Part shown: in pieces, positions 18,862 through 27,800 of the stretch | Numbering within the stretch: position 1 is the stretch's first letter | Layout of the letters: every line of letters begins with the position of its first letter | Assembly: GCF_900188225.1 (NCBI RefSeq) | Contig: NZ_FZOC01000008.1 | Span: forward strand, 62,001 to 126,000 | Source: Humidesulfovibrio mexicanus | GTDB taxonomy: Bacteria; Desulfobacterota; Desulfovibrionia; Desulfovibrionales; Desulfovibrionaceae | Direction: 5' to 3' | DNA length: 64,000 bases | Notes under the pieces: model-generated | What the model was told of the DNA's origin: nothing | Seen by the model: only the letters and a program-made list of their open reading frames with translations | The model's database searches: none | Made by a program: the position numbers and the translations under genes

Positions 18862-20825
18862 TGGGGGGCCTCCTGCTCGCTCGGCCCTGGCCGGAGGGGC
18901 TCCTGCGCCGGGCGGTCACCGCCAAAGCTTGGCGGCATGGGCTGCGGCGGCTCGGGGAACTGGGTCTCCACGGCCTCCAGCCTGGCGGCCGGGCTTTCGG
19001 CCGGACTTTCCGCGCCGGCGATGTCCTGCGGCGGCAGTTCGCGCTTGCCCAGGAACAGGGCGTTGAGCATGGCCTTGACCACCGGTCCCGCGCCCGAGGC
19101 GCCGTGCATTCCGTGCTCCACCATGGCCACCACCACGTAGCGCTTGCCGCCCTGTTCGCCGAATCCGGCCATCCAGGCGTGGTCGCGGTACTTGTAGGGC
19201 ACGCTGTCGCCCATGCGCCGCAGCTCTTCCGTCAGGCGCACCACCTGCGCGCTGCCGGTCTTTGCGCCCACCACGACGCCCGGAGTGAGCACCCTGTGGC
19301 AGGTGCCGCGCGGATCCTCAACCGTGGCCACCATGGCCTGCTTCACCAGTTCGGCCTGCTGCGGGGTAAGGGGGATTTGGCCGGTGACGGTCGCGGGCTC
19401 GCCCTTTATGAGCGAGGGCTTGAGCAGTTTGCCGCCGTTGAGCACCGCGGCGATGTACCGGGCCACCTGCAGCGGCGAGGTGACGGTGTAGCCCTGGCCG
19501 ATGGACATGTTCAAGTCTTCGCCCTTGGTCCAGCGCACCCCGAAGCGCTTGAGCTTCCACTCGCGGCTGGCGATGAGCCCGCCTTTTTCGTGCGGCAGGT
19601 CGATGCCGGTGGGCGAGCCGAAGCCGCAGGCCTTGGCGAATGCGCTCATGCGGTCCACGCCGAGCTTCATGCCCAGGCGGTAGAAATACACGTCGCAGCT
19701 TTCCACCAGGGCGCGGCGCATGTCCACGGTGCCGTGGCCGGAGTGTTTCCAGCAGCGGAACACGTGGCTGCCCAGGGCCACCTCGCCCGTACAGGTCACG
19801 GTGTCCTTGGGGTCAACAACGCCGTAGTGCAGTCCGGCGGCCGCGATGATCAGCTTGAACACCGATCCCGGCGGGTACACGCTTTGGGTGGCGCGGTTTT
19901 GCAACGGGTGCAGGGGATCGTCGCGCAGTTGGGCCCACTGGGCGCTGGAAAGCCCGTTGGTGAACATGTTGCTGTCGTAGCTGGGCTCGGAGACAAGGGC
20001 GTGCACCTCGCCGGAGTCGGGGTCCATGACGATGACCGCGCCGCTCTTGCCCTCCAGCATCTTGTGCCCCAACTGCTGCAGGCCCAGGTCGATGGACAGG
20101 AACACCTCCTCGCCGGCCTTGGGCTCGCCTTGCTGCTCCTCAGAGAGCCTGCGGCCCGTGACATCGACCTCGATGAGCCGCTTGCCCTTGGCCCCGCGCA
20201 GACGGGAGTCGAGCCGGTTCTCCAGCCCCTGCTTGCCCACGAAGTCGCCCAGGGAAAGCGTGGGGTCCGCCTGCATCTCGGACTCGTTGGCCTCGGAAAC
20301 GTAGCCCAGGACGTGGGAAAGCAGGTGTCCGTAATTGTACTTGCGCCGCGTGCGGGAGAGGATTTCGAGCCCCGGCCAGCGCACGCTCATGCCCTCGATC
20401 TTGGCGATGGTCTCGAAATTCAGGTCCGGCACCAGCACCAGCGGCTCGAAGCTTTTCACCTTGGGCTTGTTGCGGGCGTAGATTTCCTGCAGGCGCTCCA
20501 GCGGAATGTCCGTGAGCTCGGACACCTTGGCCAGGGTTGCGGGAATGTCGTCGCAGTCCTCGCGCACCAGCCCCAGGGCGAAGGCGGGCTCGTTGACGGC
20601 GAGCAGTTCGCCGTTTCTGTCGCGCAGAAAGCCGCGCGGGGCGAAGAGGTATTCGATGCGCAGCTGGTTGTTGCGGCTTTTTTCCGTGAACACGGGCCCA
20701 AGGTGGATTTGCAGATACCAGAGGCGCACCAGGAACAGGCAGAACAGCCCCAGCACCAGGAACTGGAGCAGCGTGGCCCCGTGGCGGGGCATGTTCTGGC
20801 TGGAGCCGCTAAGCAGGTTCTTCAT
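18858..20825 (-). CDS. mrdA: Penicillin-binding protein 2
   Basis: This 655-residue class B transpeptidase partners RodA in lateral wall synthesis. It has one N-terminal membrane helix (LLQFLVLGLFCLFLVRLWYL), the pedestal domain (GFLRDRNGELLAVNEPAFAL) and the transpeptidase domain with the active-site serine in YPPGSVFKLI, the SCDVYFY motif (SxN type) and the KTGSAQ motif. The C-terminal tail after about residue 600 is proline/glutamate-rich and probably disordered. It overlaps the end of mreD by 17 bp. Confidence 0.97.
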   Translation of the reverse strand: MKNLLSGSSQNMPRHGATLLQFLVLGLFCLFLVRLWYLQIHLGPVFTEKSRNNQLRIEYLFAPRGFLRDRNGELLAVNEPAFALGLVREDCDDIPATLAKVSELTDIPLERLQEIYARNKPKVKSFEPLVLVPDLNFETIAKIEGMSVRWPGLEILSRTRRKYNYGHLLSHVLGYVSEANESEMQADPTLSLGDFVGKQGLENRLDSRLRGAKGKRLIEVDVTGRRLSEEQQGEPKAGEEVFLSIDLGLQQLGHKMLEGKSGAVIVMDPDSGEVHALVSEPSYDSNMFTNGLSSAQWAQLRDDPLHPLQNRATQSVYPPGSVFKLIIAAAGLHYGVVDPKDTVTCTGEVALGSHVFRCWKHSGHGTVDMRRALVESCDVYFYRLGMKLGVDRMSAFAKACGFGSPTGIDLPHEKGGLIASREWKLKRFGVRWTKGEDLNMSIGQGYTVTSPLQVARYIAAVLNGGKLLKPSLIKGEPATVTGQIPLTPQQAELVKQAMVATVEDPRGTCHRVLTPGVVVGAKTGSAQVVRLTEELRRMGDSVPYKYRDHAWMAGFGEQGGKRYVVVAMVEHGMHGASGAGPVVKAMLNALFLGKRELPPQDIAGAESPAESPAARLEAVETQFPEPPQPMPPSFGGDRPAQEPLRPGPSEQEAPQ

Positions 20826-21276
20826 CGCGCTTCAGGCGTTCCGGAAACAGGTTGGACGCCGTGTACCACAGCGCCGGGTAGAGCGCCGTCTGCAGCAGAC
20901 ACTCAAGCAGCACCCGGTTCAGGGGGAAGGCGCGCAGCTCCAGCACGGCCATGAGGTAGAGGAGCAGGAAGTGCGCCGCGCCCAAGGCCAGGCCGATGAG
21001 CGCCTGGAACTGGAAGCTGTCCGGGTCGAGCAGCCAGCGGCCCAGGGTGAGCAGGGAGAACAGGGTGAAATACCATAGAATGCCATAGCCGAAGGCCAGC
21101 CCGCCCGCGCCCTCCTGAATGGCCATCCAGACGATGGCCAGGATCACGGTGACGGCGGGCCGTTGCCAGCGCAGGCTTATGGCCATGCCCGGAGCGAAAA
21201 AGTCCACCCCTGGGACCAGCGCCTGTCCCCATATGCCGCAGACGGTAAAAAGCGTCCACCACAGCGCGGCGAGCAT
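20809..21276 (-). CDS. mreD: Rod-shape determining protein MreD
   Basis: This 155-residue integral membrane protein has five to six hydrophobic helices, for example AVTVILAIVWMAIQEGAGGL and LIGLALGAAHFLLLYLMAVL. MreD is poorly conserved, so the identification rests on size, topology and its place exactly between mreC (4-bp gap) and mrdA (overlap). Confidence 0.88.
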   Translation of the reverse strand: MLAALWWTLFTVCGIWGQALVPGVDFFAPGMAISLRWQRPAVTVILAIVWMAIQEGAGGLAFGYGILWYFTLFSLLTLGRWLLDPDSFQFQALIGLALGAAHFLLLYLMAVLELRAFPLNRVLLECLLQTALYPALWYTASNLFPERLKRDEEPA

Positions 21277-21280
21277 GGGG

Positions 21281-22126
21281 CTACTCCCAAAGGGCGCGGG
21301 TGTCTTCCGGCTGCGCCGCGCGCTTGAGCAGCAACACCTCTTCCAAACGGGCGCTGTCGGTCATGGGCTCCGCGCGCACTTCCATGAACAGGGTGGCCTC
21401 CTCGCGCTTCACGCTGGTGACGCGCGCCACGGGCAGGCCCTTGGGGTACACCCCGTCCATGCCCGATGTGACCAGGATTTCGCCCTGCTCGATGGTTGAG
21501 GTGAGCCCCACGTACTTGACCACGAGCTTCTCGCCCTCGCCCATGCCATACACCACGCCCGCGGCGCGGTTGTCGCGCCCCACAACGGCGATGCGGCTGG
21601 AGGGGTCCGTCAAAAGCAGCACGGTGGAGGCCGTGAGTCCCGCGCGGTAGATGCGGCCCACCACGCCCTCGGGCGAGAGCACGGGGGTGTCCTCCACAGC
21701 GCCGGACAGCTTGCCCCGGTCCACCAGAATGGTTTCGAGGATCGCGGTGGGGCCCACGCGCTGCGCAATGACCCGCGCCCCCTCGCGCCGCCAGTCGGGC
21801 GGCTCGGGGAAGGCCAGCAGGCGCTCCACCCGGGCCGTGGCCTCGGCGCGCTCGCGCAGGGTCATGTTCTCCAGGCGCAGGGCCTTCACCTCGGCCTCAA
21901 GGGCCTCGTTCTGCTGCTTCAGCCCCACCAGGTCCACGTAGCGGTCCACGAATCCGTCCGCCACCGAGCCCGCCCACCGGCCCGGACGCAACACCGTCCC
22001 CACGCTGTCCAGCCCGGAATAGGTGCTCAGACGCGTCAGGTGGCCGGAGCGCAGGTTCCAGGTGTAGAGGCTCAGGTAGACGAAGAGCCCGGCGACGAGG
22101 AAGATGGCGATCTTTTTCAGATTCAC
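21281..22126 (-). CDS. mreC: Rod-shape determining protein MreC
   Basis: This 281-residue bitopic protein has a membrane anchor (IAIFLVAGLFVYLSLYTW), a coiled coil (LVGLKQQNEALEAEVKALRL, then ENMTLRERAEAT) and the periplasmic beta domains (SPEGVVGRIYRAG, GVVYGMGEGEKLVVKY, GEILVTSGMDGVYPKGLPVA). It starts with GTG one base after the mreB stop codon, so the two are tightly coupled. It links the MreB filament to RodA/PBP2. Confidence 0.95.
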   Translation of the reverse strand: MNLKKIAIFLVAGLFVYLSLYTWNLRSGHLTRLSTYSGLDSVGTVLRPGRWAGSVADGFVDRYVDLVGLKQQNEALEAEVKALRLENMTLRERAEATARVERLLAFPEPPDWRREGARVIAQRVGPTAILETILVDRGKLSGAVEDTPVLSPEGVVGRIYRAGLTASTVLLLTDPSSRIAVVGRDNRAAGVVYGMGEGEKLVVKYVGLTSTIEQGEILVTSGMDGVYPKGLPVARVTSVKREEATLFMEVRAEPMTDSARLEEVLLLKRAAQPEDTRALWE

Positions 22127-22127
22127 G

Positions 22128-23195
<1,068 letters not shown>

Positions 23196-23285
23196 TCACC
23201 GCACGTACCCTTGACGGGCGGCGTGTATCAACGCATCAGCCGTGGAACAGCCACCCGTACCAAAAGAAATCTTGGCAGGCAATAC

Positions 23286-24299
23286 ATGAGCACGCGCCCC
23301 TCCCCGGACCCTGGGCATTTCCCGCCGCTGAACACGCCGCTTTGGTTCGCCGCATCGGCGTACTACCGGCGGCGGCTGGGCGCGCGCGCGCGCAAGGTGC
23401 CCCTGGACGCCGGGCTTTCCTGCCCCAATCGCGATGGAACCATTTCCCGCGCCGGGTGCAGCTTTTGCAATCCCGCAGGCTCCGGAACCGGCCTTTTCGC
23501 CCAGGGGGTCGGCCTGGCGGAGCAGTGGGAGCGGTTCGCGCCGCGCCTGCTTTCCCGCCAGCCGGGTGTGCGGCTTCTGGGCTATTTGCAGGCCTACACC
23601 AACACCCACGCCGCGCCCGAGCGCCTGCGGGCGATTATGGCCGAGGCGGTCGCCTTGCCAGGCCTTGCCGGACTTTGCCTGGGCACCCGGCCGGACTGCC
23701 TGGATATTGGCGCGGGGGAGGAGCGCCTGGACATCCTGGCCGAGGCGCTGCGCCTGCTGCCCGCAACCGGCGGCGAGCCGTTTCTGCAGCTGGACCTGGG
23801 CCTGCAATCCGCCGACGATGCCGTGCTGTTGCGCGCCAACCGGGGCCACGGGGCGGAGGCCTTCGCCCTGGCGGCGCGCGCCGCGGCCGCGCGCGGGCTG
23901 GAGGTGTGCGCGCACCTGCTGCATGGCCTGCCCAGTGCGGCCGCGGACGATTTGGAGCGCTCGGTGGCCTTTGTGAACGCCCTGCCCGTGGCGGCGGTGA
24001 AGTTCCACAACCTGCTGGTGTGCCGGGGCGCGCCCCTTGCGCGGGCTTGGCGCGCCGGAGCATTTCGCCCGCCGGAACGGGGAGCGTACCTGGAGGCGCT
24101 CATTCGGGCTTTGGAACTGCTGCGGCCGGACATCCGCGTGGAGCGGGTCTTCGCCGATCCCGCGCCGGGCGAGCTGCTGGCCCCGGATTGGGCGCAGGAC
24201 AAGGCCGCGAATCTTGATCTGCTGCGCCGGGAGCTTGTGCGGCGCGACACCTGGCAGGGCCGGGCGCAATGCCCGCACGCCCGGCCGGACTGGACCTGA
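23286..24299 (+). CDS. Radical SAM protein of the TIGR01212/YhcC family
   Basis: This 337-residue protein has the family's cysteine cluster: C46, C58 and C61 in the segment CPNRDGTISRAGCSFC. Other family motifs follow: GYLQAYTNTHA, LGTRPDCL, QLDLGLQSADD and VCAHLLHGLP. TIGR01212 proteins (E. coli YhcC, B. subtilis YtqA) resemble the Elp3 radical SAM domain. Their substrate is uncertain, with tRNA modification suspected. The start at 23286 is the first ATG that leaves the conserved N-terminus intact. Its ribosome-binding site is weak. It is divergent from mreB and 17 bp upstream of the methyltransferase gene. Confidence 0.88.
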   Translation: MSTRPSPDPGHFPPLNTPLWFAASAYYRRRLGARARKVPLDAGLSCPNRDGTISRAGCSFCNPAGSGTGLFAQGVGLAEQWERFAPRLLSRQPGVRLLGYLQAYTNTHAAPERLRAIMAEAVALPGLAGLCLGTRPDCLDIGAGEERLDILAEALRLLPATGGEPFLQLDLGLQSADDAVLLRANRGHGAEAFALAARAAAARGLEVCAHLLHGLPSAAADDLERSVAFVNALPVAAVKFHNLLVCRGAPLARAWRAGAFRPPERGAYLEALIRALELLRPDIRVERVFADPAPGELLAPDWAQDKAANLDLLRRELVRRDTWQGRAQCPHARPDWT

Positions 24300-24316
24300 A
24301 CCCGCAAGGAGGAGCC

Positions 24317-24838
24317 ATGGCCCAAGGGAAGCGCATTGAGGACGGCCGGGTGGAGCGCGTGGCCGCTTCGCCGCTGGGATTGGATATCCTCTGGGGCACA
24401 GGGGAGCGCGCCGGGCGCATCGTGGCGCTGCGCCTGGAGAGGGCGCAGGCCTCCGGCCTGGCGGTCGATGCGAGCCCCGAGGCCCGCGCCGTGTTTCAGG
24501 CCCTGTCGCGTTTGGCGCAGGGCCGCCCGGCGGACTTCCCGCCCTTGCCGCTGGACTGGGACGCCCTGACGCCCTTCGCCCGGCTGGTGCTCTCCAGTCT
24601 GCTTGCGCGCGTGCCCCATGGAGCCACCGTGACCTATGGCGAGCTTGCGCGGCTTTGCGGGCGTCCTGGGGCGGCGCGGGCCGTGGGCCGGGCCATGGCG
24701 GGCAACCCTTGGCCGCTGGTCGTGCCCTGCCACCGGGTGCTGGGCGTTGGCGGCGCGCTTACCGGCTACACCAATCCCCACGGCCTGGCATTGAAGGCGT
24801 TGCTGCTTGAAATGGAGAGCGGCCCGGCCAGGAGCTGA
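24317..24838 (+). CDS. ogt: Methylated-DNA--protein-cysteine methyltransferase
   Basis: This 173-residue suicide repair protein removes alkyl groups from O6-alkylguanine. The acceptor cysteine is C138 in VVPCHRV, preceded by the TYGELARLCGRPGAARAVG helix-turn-helix region and AMAGNPWPL. The C-terminal GGALTGYTNPHGLALKALLL is also typical. aaggagg is positioned before the ATG at 24317. It probably forms an operon with the preceding radical SAM gene. Confidence 0.95.
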   Translation: MAQGKRIEDGRVERVAASPLGLDILWGTGERAGRIVALRLERAQASGLAVDASPEARAVFQALSRLAQGRPADFPPLPLDWDALTPFARLVLSSLLARVPHGATVTYGELARLCGRPGAARAVGRAMAGNPWPLVVPCHRVLGVGGALTGYTNPHGLALKALLLEMESGPARS

Positions 24839-24853
24839 CTCCCGGCCGGGCCG
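24820..24853. terminator. Long GC-rich hairpin between convergent genes
   Basis: Positions 24820-24834 pair with 24839-24853, a 15-bp stem with one A-C mismatch, around a loop that contains the ogt stop codon. There is no T-run on either side. The location between convergent ogt and the RTX gene fits a bidirectional stop or an mRNA 3'-end stabiliser. Confidence 0.5.
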
Positions 24854-24875
24854 TGGCTGTTCAGGGCGGAATCAT

Positions 24876-27800
24876 CTAGAAGACGACGGGCGGCCCGCCG
24901 CTCAGGGTGACGATGTCCGACTGCGAGAGGGTGGCCCCGTCCTGCAGCACGGCCACGGCCGTGGCTGTGCCCGCGCCGCTGCCGTCGGCGTCGTAGTACA
25001 GGGTCGAGTCGCTGGTGTCGAAGACGAGGGAGGCCTTGGCTTCGGAGCCGGAGTGGCTGCCGCCCGCCACCGTGTCGAAGGTCCAGGGGCTCGCCAGGCC
25101 CTCGAAGCCCCCGTTCTCGATGAAGAAGGAGAGCGTGTCGGCGCCGCTGGTGAAGTCCTCGATGGCGACCGCCGCTCCCGGGGTAAGGAAGTAGAAGAGG
25201 TCGTCGCCGTTCCCGCCGGTGAGGGTGTCCGCGCCGCCGTATCCCATGAGGAAGTCGTTGCCCGTGCCGCCGGTGAGGATGTTGTCCCCGCTGGACCCGA
25301 ACAACTGGCACCCGAAATTGCTGGCTATGAGGTTTTCGATGCCGGAGAGCACCTGGGTGAAGAAATCGTTGCCGATGACGGCCTGCCCATTGAACAGGCT
25401 GGCCGCCATGAGGCTCGACAGGCTGCTGAAGTCCAGGGTGTCGATGCCGTCGCCGCCGTCAATTGTGTCGTCGCCCAGGCCGCCGATGATGAGGTCGTCG
25501 CCCAGGCCGCCGAATATCTGGTCGTGCCCTTCTCCGCCGTCCAGGGTGTCGTTTCCGCCTTCGCCCTGGAGTGTGTCGTCGCCCAGGCCGCCGGTGAGCG
25601 CGTTGTCCCCGGAGTCGCCGGTGAGGCTGTCGGCAAAAGCCGAGCCCACGAGGTTCTCGAAGCCGTCCAGGATGTCCTGGCCGTCGCCGCTGGCCGTGCC
25701 AGCCAGCAGGCTTGCGGTGACGCTTCCGGCGGCGGCGGAGAATACGGCGGTGTCGTCGCCCGCGCCGCCGAATATCTGGTCGTCGCCCGCGCCGCCGGTG
25801 ATCCAATTGTTCCCGGCATCGCCGGTGAGGCTGTCGTCGTGGGCCGAGCCGACAATGTTCTCCATGCCGAAGATGGAGTCGTTGCCGCCGCCGCCGGAAA
25901 CAAGCCCGGTGGAGAGGTTCACGGTGACGGAGGAACTGGCGTCCGCGTAGTCCAGGGTGTCTGAGCCGTCGCCGCCGGTGATGGAGTCGTCGCCTGCGCC
26001 GCCGCGAATCCAGTTGTCGTTCGTGTCGCCGGTGAGGGTGTCGTTTTGCCCGGAGCCGATGATGTCCTGGAAGCCGTTCAGGGTGTCGGTTCCCGCGCCG
26101 CCCGTGGCCAGGGCGGCCAGCAGGCTTACGCTCACGGCCGCGCTTGCGCGCAGGTAGCTCACGGTGTCGCGGCCGCCGCCGCCGACAAGGCTGTCGTCGC
26201 CGTCCATGCCCTCGATGACGTTGTTGCCGGAGTCGCCGGTGAGGGTGTCGGCATGGTCGGAGCCGATGATGTTCTCGAAGCCGCTCAGGCTGTCGCTGCC
26301 CGCGCCGCCTGTGGCCGTGCCCGCCGTCAGGTTCACCGTCACGCTGGATTCAGCGCTTATGTAGCTCACCGTGTCGCCGCCATCGCCGCCGGTGAGGGTG
26401 TCGTCGTCCAGGCCGCCGTCTATGGTCTCGGCACGGCTGCTGCCGGTGATGCTGTCGGTGCCCCGGCCGCCGATGACCTCCTCAATGTTGCTGATGGTCT
26501 GTGTGAAGAGCTGGCCGTCAAAGTAGGTGGCGATTCCAGTGCCCAGGTCGATGTTCAGGGGGGTGTCGCTGACAAAGGGGCTGTAGTCCAGCACGTCGTG
26601 CCCGGCCCCGCCGTCGATGGTGTCGGCTCCCATGCTTGCGATGATGGAGTCGTTGCCGACCCCGGCGCTTATGAGATTGTTGGATGCGTTGCCCGCGATG
26701 GTGTCGTTGTGGCTGGAGCCGACGATGTTTTCAATGCTCACGAGGCTGTTCGTCCATTCGCCGCCCACGATGGCGCTGCCGGTCTGCAGGTCCACCTCCA
26801 CCGCGTGCGAGGATTCCTCGAAGCTGGCCGTGTCCGTGCCCTCCCCGCCGTCCAGGGTGTCGTTGCCCTCGCTTGCGAAGAGCAGGTCGCCATCGGCCTC
26901 GCCGTAGAGGGCGTCGCTGCCCGCGCCGCCTTGCAGGGTGTCGTTTCCCGCGCCGCCGTACAGCCAGGCGTTCGTGGTCCAATTCTGGGTCAGGTCCATG
27001 GCGTCGGCCAGATCCGTGCCCTTGATCTTCTCGATGCCCGCGAAGCTGTGGGTCATGGAGTCGAAGAGGATGGTCCCCGCGCCGTCGCCCGTGCCCTCAA
27101 GGCTGATGGAGGCCGAGCTGAGGCCGGAGTAGTCCATGATGTCCGGGTCGGGCTGGTCGTCGCCCTCGAAGTACAGGGTGTCGTTGGCGGTTATGCCCTG
27201 GCCGTAGGCGAAGGCGCCCGGCTTGAAGGTGTTGCCGTTGTCGAAGGAGATGAATTCGATGCGCTCGGCGGTGGCGTCCGAACCCAGCAGGATGACCTTG
27301 CCCGTTGCCAGCCCCTCGAACGCGTCCCAGTCGAAGCGGGTGGTGCTGCCTGCGGCCAGGTCCAGAGTGTGTGTCGGCCCGGTCTGGTCAAGGCCGAAGC
27401 CGCCCACCTCGGTGAAGTCCACGGAGCCCAAGGTCTTGATGGTGGTGGCGCCGGCCCCGCCGTCTATGATTTCGCCGCTCACTCCATCGCCAGTGCTGAA
27501 GACGAAGGTGTCCGCGCCGTCCGCGCCGTAGAGGCTGTCCGCACCGGCGCCGCCAGTGATGGTGTCGTCGCCGTCGCGGGCCTCGATGGAGTCGTTGCCC
27601 GCTCCGCCTTGCAGCACGTTGGCCACATTGTTGCCATAAATGGTGTCATCGTAGGCGGAGCCGGTGACGTTCTGGATGTCGATGAGCTGGTCCTCGCCGC
27701 CGCCGCCGTCCGTTGCGCAGCCGTCCTCCAGGAGGACGTTGACGCCGCCGGTGTCCGCTGCGTAGCTCACGGTGTTGGCGCCGCCGCCGCCGTCAAGGGT